Assembly (NCBI GenBank): GCA_964019165.1
Contig: OZ025281.1
Coordinates: 6,295,799 to 6,359,798, forward strand
Length of the DNA: 64,000 bases
From: Mastigias papua
Lineage: Eukaryota > Cnidaria > Scyphozoa > Rhizostomeae > Mastigiidae
Direction: 5' to 3'
The position numbers were made by a program, and so were the translations under genes. Position 1 is the stretch's first letter; every line of letters begins with the position of its first letter. The notes beneath the pieces were generated by a model. It was not told where the DNA came from, did no database searches, and was given only the letters and a program-made list of their open reading frames with translations. Below are positions 38,688 through 53,193 of this stretch, piece by piece.

Positions 38688-40919
38688 GTTATCACTATGA
38701 CACTACATGAGGGCTTAAAGTGCTTTAGATATGCTCAAACTGACAATACCATGCAAGAGTGCTATTTCATTCTACATTCTTGTGATGTACTGCCAACACA
38801 TAATCTAAGCGTGTTTCTACAAGGAATCTAGCAGTTTTAACATCATATGAATATTACAGCCATGGTCATTGCTCTACTTTCAGTGTTTGCACACTTATGT
38901 ACTTTAGGCCTATTACAAGCAATAACACAGGTTGCATATACTGTTTTATGATTGAAATTGAGTACAATAGCAACAAAGCCATGCATTAAACAGCTTTTAC
39001 AGCTATGATTGCACCGATGTCAGTAGTTTAGGCAACGTTTCCTACTCACATTAGCTTTGGTTATCACTATTACACTACATATGGGCTTAAAGTGCTGTAT
39101 ATATGCTCAAACTGACAATACCATGCAAGAGTACTATTTCATTCTAAGTTCTTGTGATGTACCGCCAAAACCTCATCTAAGTTTGTTTCTACAAGGAATC
39201 TAGTAGTTTTAACATCATATGCATATAATACCCATGGTCATTGCTCTACTTTCAGTGTTTGCACAGTTATGTACTGAAGGCCTATTACAAGCAATAACAG
39301 AGTTTGCATATACTGTTGTATGATTGAAATTGAGTACAATAGCAACAAAGCCATGCATTAAACAGCTTTTGCAGCTATGATTGCACCGATGTCAGTAGTT
39401 TAGCCAACGTTTCCTACTCAAATTAGCTTTGGTTATCACTATTACACTACATATGGGCTTAAAGTGCTTTAGATATGCTCAAACTGACAATACCATGTAA
39501 AAGTGCTATTTCATTCTACATTCGTTTGATGTACTGCCAACACATAATCTAAGCGTGTTTCTACAAGGAATCTAGCAGTTTTAACATCATATGACTATTA
39601 CAACCATAGTCATTGCTCTACTTTCAGTGTTTGCACACTTATGTACTTAAGGCCTATTACAAGCAATAACACAGTTTGCATATACTGTTGTATGATTGAA
39701 ATTGAGTACAATAGCAACAAAGCCATGCATTAAACAAATTTTACATCTATTATTGCACCGATGTCAGTAGTTTAGCCAACGTTTCCTACTCAAATTAGCT
39801 TTGGTTATCACTATTACACTACATATGGGCTTAAAGTGCTTTAGATATGCTCAAACTGACAACACCATGCAAGAGTGCTATTTCATTCTAAGTTCTTGTG
39901 ATGTACCGCCAAAACCTCATCTAAGATTGTTTCTACAAGGAATCTAGCAGTTTTAACATCATATGAATATTACAGCCATGGTCATTGCTCTACTTTCAGT
40001 GTTTGCACACTTATGTACTTTAGGCCTATTACAAGCAATAACACAGTTTGCATATACTGTTGTATGATTTAAATTGAGTACAATAGCAACAAAGCCATGC
40101 ATTAAACAACTTTTACATCTATGATTGCACCGATGTCAGTAGTTTAGCCAACGTTTCCTACTCAAATTAGCTTTGGTTATCACTATTAAACTACATAAGG
40201 GCTTAAAGTGCTTTAGATATGCTCAAACTGACAATACCATGCAAGAGTGCTATATCATTCTACGCTCCTGTGATGTACTGCCAACACATAATCTAAGCGT
40301 TTTTCTACAAGGGATCTAGCAGTATTAACATCATATGACTATTACAACCATAGTCATTGCTCTACTTTCAGTGTTTGCACACTTACGTAGTTTAGGCCTA
40401 TTACAAGCAATAACACAGTTTGCATATACTGTTGTATGATTGAAATTGAGTACAATAGCAACAAAGCCATGCATTAAACAGCTTTCACATCTATGATTGC
40501 ACCGATGTCAGTAGTTTAGCCAACGTTTCCTACTCAAATTAGCTTTGGTTATCACTATTACACTACATAAGGGCTTAAAGTGCTTTAGATATGCTCAAAC
40601 TGACAATACCATGCAAGAGTGCTATATCATTCTACGTTCTTGTGATGTACTGCCAACACATAATCTAAGCGTGTTTCTACAAGGGATCTAGCAGTATTAA
40701 CATCATATGAATATTACAACCATAGTCATTGCTCTACTTTCAGTGTTTGCACACTTATGTACTTTAGGCCTATTACAAGCAATAACACAGTTTGCATATA
40801 CTGTTGTATGATTGAAATTGAGTACAATAGCAACAAAGCCATGCATTAAACATCTTTTACACCTATGATTGCACCGATGTCAGTAGTTTAGCCAACGTTT
40901 CCTACTCACATTAGCTTTG
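38688..40919. repeat. Diverged monomers with many private changes
   Basis: Monomer 39060 has TCTAGTAGTTTTAAC, ATATGCATATAATACCC and GCACAGTTATGTACTGAAGG. Monomer 39432 has CCATGTAAAAGTGC and ATTCGTTTGATG. Monomers 40176 and 40548 share ACATAAGGGC and GCTATATCATTCTACG, a local dimer. No foreign sequence is present. The density of private variants suggests slower homogenisation than in the flanking blocks. Confidence 0.7.
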
Positions 40920-43900
40920 GTTATCACTATTACACTACATATGGGCTTAAAGTGCTGTATATATGCTCAAACTGACAACACCATGCAAGAGTACTATTTC
41001 ATTCTAAGTTCTTGTGATGTACCGCCAAAACCTCATCTCAGTTTGTTTCTACAAGGAATCTAGCAGTTTTAACATCATATGACTATTACAAGCATAATCA
41101 TTGCTCTACTTTCAGTGTTTGCACACTTATGTACTTTAGGCCTATTACAAGCAATAACACAGTTTGCATATACTGTTGTATGATCGAAAGTGGGTACAAT
41201 AGCAACAAATCCATGCATTAAACATCTTTTACATCTATGATTGCACCGATGTCAGTAGTTTAGCCAACGTTTCCTACTCAAATTAGCTTTGGTTATCACT
41301 ATTACACTACATATGGGCTTTAAGTGCTGTATATATGCTCAAACTGACAACACCATGCAAGAGTACTATTTCATTCTAAGTTCTTGTGATGTACCGCCAA
41401 AACCTCATCTAAGTTTGTTTCTACAAGGAATCTAGCAGTTTTAACATCATATGACTATTACAAGCATAGTCATTGCTCTACTTTCAGTGTTTGCACACTT
41501 ATGTACTTTAGGCCTATTACAAGCAATAACACAGTTTGCATATACTGTTGTATGATTGAAATTGAGTACAATAGCAACAAAGCCATGCATTACCAGCTTT
41601 TAAAGCTATGATTGCACCGATGTCAGTAGTTTAGCCAACGTTTCCTACTCAAATTAGCTTTGGTTATCACTAATACACTACATATGGGCTTAAAGTGCTT
41701 TAGATATGCTCAAACTGACAATACCATGCAAGAGTGCTATTTCAATCTAAGTTCTTGTGATGTACCGCCAAAACCTCATCTCAGTTTGTTTCTACAAGGA
41801 ATCTAGCAGTTTTAACATCATATGACTATTACAACCATAGTCATTGCTCTACTGTCAGTGTTTGCACACCTATGTACTTTAGGCCTATTACAAGCAATAA
41901 CACAGTTTGCATATACTGTTGTATGATTGAAATTGAGTACAATAGCAACAAAGCCATGCATTAAACAAATTTTACATCTGTTATTGCACCGCTGTCAGTA
42001 GTTTAGCCAACGTTTCCTACTCAAAGTAACTTTGGTTATCACTATGACACTACATATGGGCTTAAAGTGCTTTAGATATGCTCAAACTGACAATACCATG
42101 CAAGAGTGCTATATCATTCTACGTTCTTGTGATGTACTGCCAACACATAATCTAAGCGTATTTCTACAAGGAATCTAGCAGTTTTAACATCATATGACTA
42201 TTACAACCATAGTCATTGCTCTACTTTCAGTGTTTGCACACTTACGTAGTTTAGGCCTATTACAAGCAATAACACAGTTTGCATATACTGTTGTATGATT
42301 GAAATTGAGTACAATAGCAACAAAGCCATGCATTAAACAGCTTTCACAGCAAAGATTGCACCGATGTCAGTAGTTTAGCCAACGTTTCCTACTCAAATTA
42401 GCTTTGGTTATCACTATTACACTACATATGGGCTTAAAGTGCTGTATATATGCTCAAACTGACAATACAATGCAAGAGTGCTATTTCATTCTACATTCTT
42501 GTGATGTACTGCCAACACATAATCTAAGCGTGTTTCTACAAGGAATCTAGCAGTATTAACATCATATGACTATTACAACCATAGTCATTGCTCTACTTTC
42601 AGTGTTTGCACACTTATGTACTTTAGGCCTATTACAAGCAATAACACAGTTTGCATATACTGTTGTATGATTGAAATTGAGTACAATAGCAACAAAGCCA
42701 TGCATTAAACAGCTTTTACAGCTATGATTGCACCGATGTCAGTAGTTTAGCAAACGTTTCCTACTCAAATTAGCTTTGGTTATCAGTATGACACTACATG
42801 AGGGCTTAAAGTGCTTTAGATATGCTCAAACTGACAATACCATGCAAGAGTGCTATTTCATTCTACATTTTTGTGATGTACCGCCAACACATAATCTAAG
42901 CATGTTTCTACAAGGAATCTAGCAGTATTAACATCATATGACTATTACAACCATAGTCATTGCTCTACTTTCAGTGTTTGCACACTTACGTAGTGTAGGC
43001 CTACTACAAGCAATAACACAGTTTGCATATACTGTTGTATGATTGAACGTGAGTACAAAAGCAACAAAGCCATGCATTAAACAGCTTGTGCAGCTATGAT
43101 TGCACCGATGTCAGTAGTTTAGGCAACGTTTCCTACTCAAATTAACTTTGGTTATCACTATTACACTACATATGGGCTTAAAGTGCTGTATATATGCTCA
43201 GACTGACAATACCATGCAAGAGTGCTATTTCATTCTACATTCTTGTGATGTACTGCCAACACATAATCTAAGCGTGTTGCTACAGGGAGTCTAGCAGTAT
43301 TAACATCATATGACTATTACAACCATAGTCATTGCTCTACTTTCAGTGTTTGCACACTTACGTAGTGTAGGCCTACTACAAGCAATAACACAGTTTTCAT
43401 ATACTGTTGTATGATTGAAATTGAGTACAATAGCAACAAAGCCATGCATTAAACAGCTTTTACATCTATGATTGCACCGATGTCAGTAGTGTAGACAACG
43501 TTTCCTACTCAAATTAGCTTTGGTTACCACTATTACACTATATATGGGCTTAAAGTGCTGTATATATGCTCAAACTGACAATACCATGCAAGAGTACTAT
43601 TTCATTCTAAGTTCTTGTGATGTACCGCCAAAACCTCATCTAAGTTTGTTTCTACAAGGAATCTAGCAGTTTTAACATCATATGACTATTACAACCATAG
43701 TCATTGCTCTACTTTCAGTGTTTGCACACTTACGTAGTTTAGGCCTACTACAAGCAATAACACAGTTTGCATATACTGTTGTATGATTGAAATTGAGTAC
43801 AATAGCAACAAAGCCATGCATTAAACAACTTTTACAGCTATGATTGCACCGATGTCAGTAGTTTAGCAAACGTTTCCTACTCAAATTAGCTTTGGTTATC

Positions 43901-45382
43901 AGTATGACACTAACTGAGGGCTTAAAGTGCTGTAGACATGCTCAAACTGACAATACCATGCAAGAGTGCTACTTCATGCTACATTCTTGTGATGTACCGC
44001 CAACACATAATCTAAGCGTGTTTCTACAAGGAATCTAGCAGTATTAACATCATATGACTATTACAACCATAGTCATTGCTCTACTTTCAGTGTTTGCACA
44101 CTTACGTAGTGTAGGCCTACTACAAGCAATAACACAGTTTTCATATACTGTTGTATGATTGAACTTGAGTACAAAAGCAACAAAGCCATGCATTAAACAG
44201 CTTGTACAGCTATGATTGCACCGATGTCAGTAGTTTAGGCAACGTTTCCTACTCAAATTAGCTTTGGTTATCACTATTACACTACATATGGGCTTAAAGT
44301 GCTGTATATATGCTCAGACTGACAATACCATGCAAGAGTGCTATTTCATTCTACATTCTTGTGATGTACTGCCAACACATAATCTAAGCGTGTTTCTACA
44401 GGCAGTCTAGCAGTATTAACATCATATGACTATTTCAACCATACTCATTGCTCTACTTTCAGTGTTTGCACACTTACGTAGTGTAGGCCTACTACAAGCA
44501 ATAACACAGTTTTCATATACTGTTGTATGATTGAAATTGAGTACAATAGCAACAAAGCCATGCATTAAACAGCTTTTACATCTATGATTGCACCGATGTC
44601 AGTAGTGTAGCCAACGTTTCCTACTCAAATTAGCTTTGGTTACCACTATTACACTACATATGGGCTTAAAGTGCTGTATATATGCTCAAACTGACAATAC
44701 CATGCAAGAGTACTATTTCATTCTAAGTTCTTGTGATGTACCGCCAAAACCTCATCTAAGTTTGTTTCTACAAGGAATCTAGCAGTTTTAACATCATATG
44801 ACTATTACAACCATAGTCATTGCTCTACTTTCAGTGTTTGCACACTTATGTACTTTAGGCCTATTACAAGCAATAACACAGTTTGCATATTCTGTTTTAT
44901 GATTGAAATTGAGTACAATAGCAACAAAGCCATGCATTAAACAACTTTTACATCTATGATTGCACCGATGTCAGTAGTTTAGCAAACGTTTCCTACTCAA
45001 ATTAGCTTTGGTTATCAGTATGACACTAAATGAGGGCTTAAAGTGCTTTAGACATGCTCAAACTGACAATACCATGCAAGAGTGCTATTTCATTCTACAT
45101 TCTTGTGATGTACTGCCAACACATAATCTAAATTTGTTTCTACAAGGAATCTAGCAGTAGTAACATCATATGACTATTACAACCATAGTCATTGCTCTAC
45201 TTTCAGTGGTTGCACACTTACGTAGTGTAGGCCTACTACAAGCAATAACACAGTTTGCATATACTGTTGTATGATTGAAATTGAGTACAAAAGCAACAAA
45301 GCCATGCATTAAACAGCTTGTACAGCTATGATTGCACCGATGTCAGTAGTTTAGGCAACGTTTCCTACTCAAATTAGCTTTG
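40920..45382. repeat. 12-mer HOR (4463 bp), copy 1
   Basis: Twelve monomers start at 40920, 41292, 41663, 42035, 42407, 42779, 43151, 43523, 43895, 44267, 44639 and 45011. The unit is one base short of 12 x 372 because monomer 41292 carries a deletion. The same series follows at 45383. Strong markers are CTCATCTCAG with AGCATAATC, CATTACCAGC, ACACCTATG with ACCGCTGTC, CTTTCACAGCAAAG, CTCAGACTGAC, GTTACCAC, ACACTAACTGAGG and CAGTGGTTGC. Inside it, markers CTCAGACTGAC, GTTACCAC and GTAGTGTAGG recur every three monomers, so the 12-mer contains an older 3-mer. Confidence 0.9.
41292..41662 (+). repeat. 371-bp monomer 112 with 1-bp deletion
   Basis: CATTACCAGCTTTTAAAGC (near 41588) replaces the usual CATTAAACAGCTTTTACAGC, one base shorter and with two substitutions. 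It also has GGGCTTTAAGTGC near its start. The identical lesion recurs in monomer 45755, so the deletion happened once and was then copied with the 12-mer. Confidence 0.92.
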
Positions 45383-45754
45383 GTTATCACTATTACACTA
45401 CATATGGGCTTAAAGTGCCGTATATATGCTCAAACTGACAACACCATGCAAGAGTACTATTTCATTCTAAGTTCTTGTGATGTACCGCCAAAACCTCATC
45501 TCAGTTTGTTTCTACAAGGAATCTAGCAGTTTTAACATCATATGACTATTACAAGCATAATCATTGCTCTACTTTCAGTGTTTGCACACTTATGTACTTT
45601 AGGCCTATTACAAGCAATAACACAGTTTGCATATACTGTTGTATGATCGAAATTGGGTACAATAGCAACAAATCCATGCATTAAACATCTTTTACATCTA
45701 TGATTGCACCGATGTCAGTAGTTTAGCCAACGTTTCCTACTCAAATTAGCTTTG

Positions 45755-46125
45755 GTTATCACTATTACACTACATATGGGCTTTAAGTGCTGTATATATG
45801 CTCAAACTGACAACACCATGCAAGAGTACTATTTCATTCTAAGTTCTTGTGATGTACCGCCAAAACCTCATCTAAGTTTGTTTCTACAAGGAATCTAGCA
45901 GTTTTAACATCATATGACTATTACAAGCATAGTCATTGCTCTACTTTCAGTGTTTGCACACTTATGTACTTTAGGCCTATTACAAGCAATAACACAGTTT
46001 GCATATACTGTTGTATGATTGAAATTGAGTACAATAGCAACAAAGCCATGCATTACCAGCTTTTAAAGCTATGATTGCACCGATGTCAGTAGTTTAGCCA
46101 ACGTTTCCTACTCAAATTAGCTTTG
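45755..46125 (+). repeat. 371-bp monomer 124, duplicated copy of the same deletion
   Basis: This monomer carries CATTACCAGC at 46051-46060, 4463 bp after the same motif in monomer 112, together with the same GGGCTTTAAGTGC. It is the clearest shared-derived marker for the 12-mer duplication and accounts for the third register shift in the window. Confidence 0.92.
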
Positions 46126-46869
46126 GTTATCACTAATACACTACATATGGGCTTAAAGTGCTTTAGATATGCTCAAACTGACAATACCATGCAAGAGTGC
46201 TATTTCAATCTAAGTTCTTGTGATGTACCGCCAAAACCTCATCTCAGTTTGTTTCTACAAGGAATCTAGCAGTTTTAACATCATATGACTATTACAACCA
46301 TAGTCATTGCTCTACTGTCAGTGTTTGCACACCTATGTACTTTAGGCCTATTACAAGCAATAACACAGTTTGCATATACTGTTGTATGATTGAAATTGAG
46401 TACAATAGCAACAAAGCCATGCATTAAACAAATTTTACATCTGTTATTGCACCGCTGTCAGTAGTTTAGCCAACGTTTCCTACTCAAAGTAACTTTGGTT
46501 ATCACTATGACACTACATATGGGCTTAAAGTGCTTTAGATATGCTCAAACTGACAATACCATGCAAGAGTGCTATATCATTCTACGTTCTTGTGATGTAC
46601 TGCCAACACATAATCTAAGCGTATTTCTACAAGGAATCTAGCAGTTTTAACATCATATGACTATTACAACCATAGTCATTGCTCTACTTTCAGTGTTTGC
46701 ACACTTACGTAGTTTAGGCCTATTACAAGCAATAACACAGTTTGCATATACTGTTGTATGATTGAAATTGAGTACAATAGCAACAAAGCCATGCATTAAA
46801 CAGCTTTCACAGCAAAGATTGCACCGATGTCAGTAGTTTAGCCAACGTTTCCTACTCAAATTAGCTTTG

Positions 46870-47241
46870 GTTATCACTATTACACTACATATGGGCTTAA
46901 AGTGCTGTATATATGCTCAAACTGACAATACCATGCAAGAGTGCTATTTCATTCTACATTTTTGTGATGTACCGCCAACACATAATCTAAGCATGTTTCT
47001 ACAAGGAATCTAGCAGTATTAACATCATATGACTATTACAACCATAGTCATTGCTCTACTTTCAGTGTTTGCACACTTACGTAGTGTAGGCCTACTACAA
47101 GCAATAACACAGTTTGCATATACTGTTGTATGATTGAACTTGAGTACAAAAGCAACAAAGCCATGCATTAAACAGCTTGTGCAGCTATGATTGCACCGAT
47201 GTCAGTAGTTTAGGCAACGTTTCCTACTCAAATTAGCTTTG
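46870..47241 (+). repeat. Chimeric monomer at a one-monomer deletion junction
   Basis: The first part (GTTATCACTATTAC...GCTGTATATATG) matches monomer 42407 of copy 1. The rest (TACATTTTTGTGATGTACCG, AAGCATGTTTC, GTAGTGTAGG, CAGCTTGTGCAGC) matches the following monomer 42779. The switch lies between about 46908 and 46957. It removed exactly 372 bp and left the repeat phase intact. Confidence 0.85.
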
Positions 47242-49473
47242 GTTATCACTATTACACTACATATGGGCTTAAAGTTCTGTATATATGCTCAGACTGACAA
47301 TACCATGCAAGAGTGCTATTTCATTCTACATTCTTGTGATGTACTGCCAACACATAATCTAAGCGTGTTGCTACAGGGAGTCTAGCAGTATTAACATCAT
47401 ATGACTATTACAACCATAGTCATTGCTCTACTTTCAGTGTTTGCACACTTACGTAGTGTAGGCCTACTACAAGCAATAACACAGTTTTCATATACTGTTG
47501 TATGATTGAAATTGAGTACAATAGCAACAAAGCCATGCATTAAACAGCTTTTACATCTATGATTGCACCGATGTCAGTAGTGTAGACAACGTTTCCTACT
47601 CAAATTAGCTTTGGTTACCACTATTACACTATATATGGGCTTAAAGTGCTGTATAAATGCTCAAACTGACAATACCATGCAAGAGTACTATTTCATTCTA
47701 AGTTCTTGTGATGTACCGCCAAAACCTCATCTAAGTTTGTTTCTACAAGGAATCTAGCAGTTTTAACATCATATGACTATTACAACCATAGTCATTGCTC
47801 TACTTTCAGTGTTTGCACACTTACGTAGTTTAGGCCTACTACAAGCAATAACACAGTTTGCATATACTGTTGTATGATTGAAATTGAGTACAATAGCAAC
47901 AAAGCCATGCATTAAACAACTTTTACAGCTATGATTGCACCGATGTCAGTAGTTTAGCAAACGTTTCCTACTCAAATTAGCTTTGGTTATCAGTATGACA
48001 CTAACTGAGGGCTTAAAGTGCTGTAGACATGCTCAAACTGACAATACCATGCAAGAGTGCTACTTCATGCTACATTCTTGTGATGTACCGCCAACACATA
48101 ATCTAAGCGTGTTTCTACAAGGAATCTAGCAGTATTAACATCATATGACTATTACAACCATAGTCATTGCTCTACTTTCAGTGTTTGCACACTTACGTAG
48201 TGTAGGCCTACTACAAGCAATAACACAGTTTTCATATACTGTTGTATGATTGAACTTGAGTACAAAAGCAACAAAGCCATGCATTAAACAGCTTGTACAG
48301 CTATGATTGCACCGATGTCAGTAGTTTAGGCAACGTTTCCTACTCAAATTAGCTTTGGTTATCACTATTACACTACATATGGGCTTAAAGTGCTGTATAT
48401 ATGCTCAGACTGACAATACCATGCAAGAGTGCTATTTCATTCTACATTCTTGTGATGTACTGCCAACACATAATCTAAGCGTGTTTCTACAGGCAGTCTA
48501 GCAGTTTTAACATCATATGACTATTACAACCATAGTCATTGCTCTACTTTCAGTGTTTGCACACTTACGTAGTGTAGGCCTACTACAAGCAATAACACAG
48601 TTTTCATATACTGTTGTATGATTGAAATTGAGTACAATAGCAACAAAGCCATGCATTAAACAGCTTTTACATCTATGATTGCACCGATGTCAGTAGTGTA
48701 GCCAACGTTTCCTACTCAAATTAGCTTTGGTTACCACTATTACACTACATATGGGCTTAAAGTGCTGTATATATGCTCAAACTGACAATACCATGCAAGA
48801 GTACTATTTCATTCTAAGTTCTTGTGATGTACCGCCAAAACCTCATCTAAGTTTGTTTCTACAAGGAATCTAGCAGTTTTAACATCATATGACTATTACA
48901 ACCATAGTCATTGCTCTACTTTCAGTGTTTGCACACTTATGTACTTTAGGCCTATTACAAGCAATAACACAGTTTGCATATTCTGTTTTATGATTGAAAT
49001 TGAGTACAATAGCAACAAAGCCATGCATTAAACAACTTTTACATCTATGATTGCACCGATGTCAGTAGTTTAGCAAACGTTTCCTACTCAAATTAGCTTT
49101 GGTTATCAGTATGACACTAAATGAGGGCTTAAAGTGCTTTAGACATGCTCAAACTGACAATACCATGCAAGAGTGCTATTTCATTCTACATTCTTGTGAT
49201 GTACTGCCAACACATAATCTAAATTTGTTTCTACAAGGGATCTAGCAGTATTAACATCATATGACTATTACAACCATAGTCATTGCTCTACTTTCAGTGG
49301 TTGCACACTTACGTAGTGTAGGCCTACTACAAGCAATAACACAGTTTGCATATACTGTTGTATGATTGAAATTGAGTACAAAAGCAACAAAGCCATGCAT
49401 TAAACAGCTTGTACAGCTATGATTGCACCGATGTCAGTAGTTTAGGCAACGTTTCCTACTCAAATTAGCTTTG

Positions 49474-50589
49474 GTTATCAGTATGACACTACATGAGGGC
49501 TTAAAGTGCTGTATATATGCTCAAACTGACAACACCATGCAAGAGTGCTATTTCATTCTACATTCTTGTGATGTACTGCCAACACATAATCTAAGCGTGT
49601 TTCTACAAGGAATCTAGCAGTATTAACATCATATGACTATTACAACCATAGTCATTGCTCTACTTTCAGTGTTTGCACACTTACGTAGTTTAGGCCTACT
49701 ACAAGCAATAACACAGTTTGCATATACTGTTGTATGATTGAAATTGAGTACAATAGCAACAAAGCCATGCATTAAACAACTTTTACATCTATGATTGCAC
49801 CGATGTCAGTAGTTTAGGCAACGTTTCCTACTCAAATTAGCTTTGGTTATCAGTATGACACTACATGAGGGCTTAAAGTGCTTTAGATATGCTCAAACTG
49901 ACAATACCATGCAAGAGTGCTATTTCATTCTACATTCTTGTGATGTACTGCCAACACATAATCTAAGCGTGTTTCTACAAGGAATCTAGCAGTATTAACA
50001 TCATATGACTATTACAACCATAGTCATTGCTCTACTTTCAGTGTTTGCACACTTACGTAGTTTAGGCCTACTACAAGCAATAACACAGTTTGCATATACT
50101 GTTGTATGATTGAAATTGAGTACAATAGCAACAAAGCCATGCATTAAACAGCTTTTACAGCTATGATTGCACCGATGTCAGTAGTTTAGGCAACGTTTCC
50201 TACTCAAATTAGCTTTGGTTATCACTATTACACTACATATGGGCTTAAAGTGCTGTATATATGCTCAAACTGACAATACCATGCAAGAGTACTATTTCAT
50301 TCTAAGTTCTTGTGATGTACCGCCAAAACCTCATCTAAGTTTGTTTCTACAAGGAATCTAGCAGTTTTAACATCATATGACTATTACAACCATAGTCATT
50401 GCTCTACTTTCAGTGTTTGCACACTTATGTACTTTAGGCCTATTACAAGCAATAACACAGTTTGCATATACTGTTGTATGATTGAAATTGAGTACAATAG
50501 CAACAAAGCCATGCATTAAACAACTTTTACATCTATGATTGCACCGATGTCAGTAGTTTAGCAAACGTTTCCTACTCAAATTAGCTTTG
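49474..50589. repeat. Three B-B-A monomers, partial copy of the next HOR
   Basis: Monomer 49474 is mosaic: type B start, TGTATATATG, then CAACACC and type B sequence. Monomers 49846 and 50218 match 51334 and 51706 (offset 1488 bp, four monomers), and the following 50590 matches 52078 in its ACACTAAATGAGG start. This is probably a relic of an earlier register of the 7-mer HOR. Confidence 0.7.
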
Positions 50590-53193
50590 GTTATCAGTAT
50601 GACACTAAATGAGGGCTTAAAGTGCTTTAGATTTGCTCAAACTGACAATACCATGCAAGAGTGCTATTTCATTCTACATTCTTGTGATGTACTGCCAACA
50701 CATAATCTAAGCGTGTTTCTACAAGGAATCTAGCAGTATTAACATCATATGACTATTACAACCATAGTCATTGCTCTACTTTCAGTGTTTGCACACTTAC
50801 GTAGTTTAGGCCTACTACAAGCAATAAGACAGTTTGCATATACTGTTGTATGATTGAAATTGAGTACAATAGCAACAAAGCCATGCATTAAACAACTTTT
50901 ACATCTATGATTGCACCGATGTCAGTAGTTTAGGCAACGTTTCCTACTCAAATTAGCTTTGGTTATCACTATTACACTACATGAGGGCTTAAAGTGCTTT
51001 AGATATGCTCACACTGACAATACCATGCAAGAGTGCTATTTCATTCTACATTCTTGTGATGTACCGCTAAAACCTAATCTAAATTTGTTTCTACAAGGAA
51101 TCTAGCAGTATTAACATCATATGACTATTACAACCATAGTCATTGCTCTACTTTCAGTGTTTGCACACTTATGTACTTTAGGCCTATTACAAGCAATAAC
51201 ACAGTTTGCATATACTGTTGTATGATTGAAATTGAGTACAATAGCAACAAAGCCATGCATTAAACAACTTTTACATCTATGATTGCACCGATGTCAGTAG
51301 TTTAGCCAACGTTTCCTACTCAAATTAGCTTTGGTTATCAGTATGACACTACATGAGGGCTTAAAGTGCTTTAGATATGCTCAAACTGACAATACCATGC
51401 AAGAGTGCTATTTCATTCTACATTCTTGTGATGTACTGCCAACACATAATCTAAGCGTGTTTCTACAAGGAATCTAGCAGTATTAACATCATATGACTAT
51501 TACAACCATAGTCATTGCTCTACTTTCAGTGTTTGCACACTTACGTAGTTTAGGCCTACTACAAGCAATAACACAGTTTGCATATACTGTTGTATGATTG
51601 AAATTGAGTACAATAGCAACAAAGCCATGCATTAAACAGCTTTTACAGCTATGATTGCACCGATGTCAGTAGTTTAGGCAACGTTTCCTACTCAAATTAG
51701 CTTTGGTTATCACTATTACACTACATATGGGCTTAAAGTGCTGTATATATGCTCAAACTGACAATACCATGCAAGAGTACTATTTCATTCTAAGTTCTTG
51801 TGATGTACCGCCAAAACCTCATCTAAGTTTGTTTCTACAAGGAATCTAGCAGTTTTAACATCATATGACTATTACAACCATAGTCATTGCTCTACTTTCA
51901 GTGTTTGCACACTTATGTACTTTAGGCCTATTACAAGCAATAACACAGTTTGCATATACTGTTGTATGATTGAAATTGAGTACAATAGCAACAAAGCCAT
52001 GCATTAAACAACTTTTACATCTATGATTGCACCGATGTCAGTAGTTTAGCAAACGTTTCCTACTCAAATTAGCTTTGGTTATCAGTATGACACTAAATGA
52101 GGGCTTAAAGTGCTTTAGATATGCTCAAACTGACAATACCATGCAAGAGTGCTATTTCATTCTACATTCTTGTGATGTACTGCCAACACATAATCTAAGC
52201 GTGTTTCTACAAGGAATCTAGCAGTATTAACATCATATGACTATTACAACCATAGTCATTGCTCTACTTTCAGTGTTTGCACACTTATGTACTTTAGGCC
52301 TACTACAAGCAATAACACAGTTTGCATATACTGTTGTATGATTGAAATTGAGTACAATAGCAACAAAGCCATGCATTAAACAACTTTTACATCTATGATT
52401 GCACCGATGTCAGTAGTTTAGGCAACGTTTCCTACTCAAATTAGCTTTGGTTATCACTATTACACTACATGAGGGCTTAAAGTGCTTTAGATATGCTCAA
52501 ACTGACAATACCATGCAAGAGTGCTATTTCATTCTACATTCTTGTGATGTACCGCCAAAACCTCATCTACATTTGTTTCTACAAGGAATCTAGCAGTTTT
52601 AACATCATATGACTATTACAACCATAGTCATTGCTCTACTTTCAGTGTTTGCACACTTATGTACTTTAGGCCTAATACAAGCAATAACACAGTTTGCATA
52701 TACTGTTGTATGATTGAAATTGAGTACAATAGCAACAAAGCCATGCATTAAACAACTTTTACATCTATGATTGCACCGAAGTCAGTAGTTTAGCAAACGT
52801 TTCCTACTCAAATTAGCTTTGGTTATCAGTATGACACTACATGAGGGCTTAAAGTGCTTTAGATATGCTCAAACTGACAATACCATGCAAGAGTGCTATT
52901 TCATTCTACATTCTTGTGATGTACTGCCAACACATAATCTAAGCGTGTGTCTACAAGGAATCTAGCAGTATTAACATCATATGACTATTACAACCATAGT
53001 CATTGCTCTACTTTCAGTGTTTGCACACTTACGTAGTGTAGGCCTACTACAAGCAATAACACAGTTTGCATATACTCCTGTATGATTGAAATTGAGTACA
53101 ATAGCAACAAAGCCATGCATTAAACAACTTTTACATCTATGATTGCACCGATGTCAGTAGTTTAGCCAACGTTTCCTACTCAAATTAGCTTTG
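50590..53193. repeat. 7-mer HOR copy (2604 bp), unit C1
   Basis: The seven monomers carry, in order: GATTTGCTC with AATAAGACAG; GCTCACACTG with CCTAATCTAAATTTG; a type B; a type A; ACACTAAATGAGG; CTCATCTACATTTG with CACCGAAGTC; and GCGTGTGTCTAC with ATACTCCTGTATG. The same markers follow in the same order in the next unit. AATAAGACAG, CACCGAAGTC and ATACTCCTG are rare elsewhere in the window. Confidence 0.88.

Larger units (their letters stand above)
45383..49473. repeat. 11-mer copy 2 of the 12-mer HOR (4091 bp)
   Basis: This unit directly follows copy 1. Monomers 45383, 45755, 46126 and 46498 match copy 1 at an offset of 4463 bp. From the monomer at 46870 onward the offset becomes 4091 bp, exactly one monomer less. 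One monomer was therefore lost. Small differences from copy 1 include AAGTGCCGTATA at 45383, AAAGTTCTGTA in 47242 and TGTATAAATGC in 47614. Confidence 0.9.
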
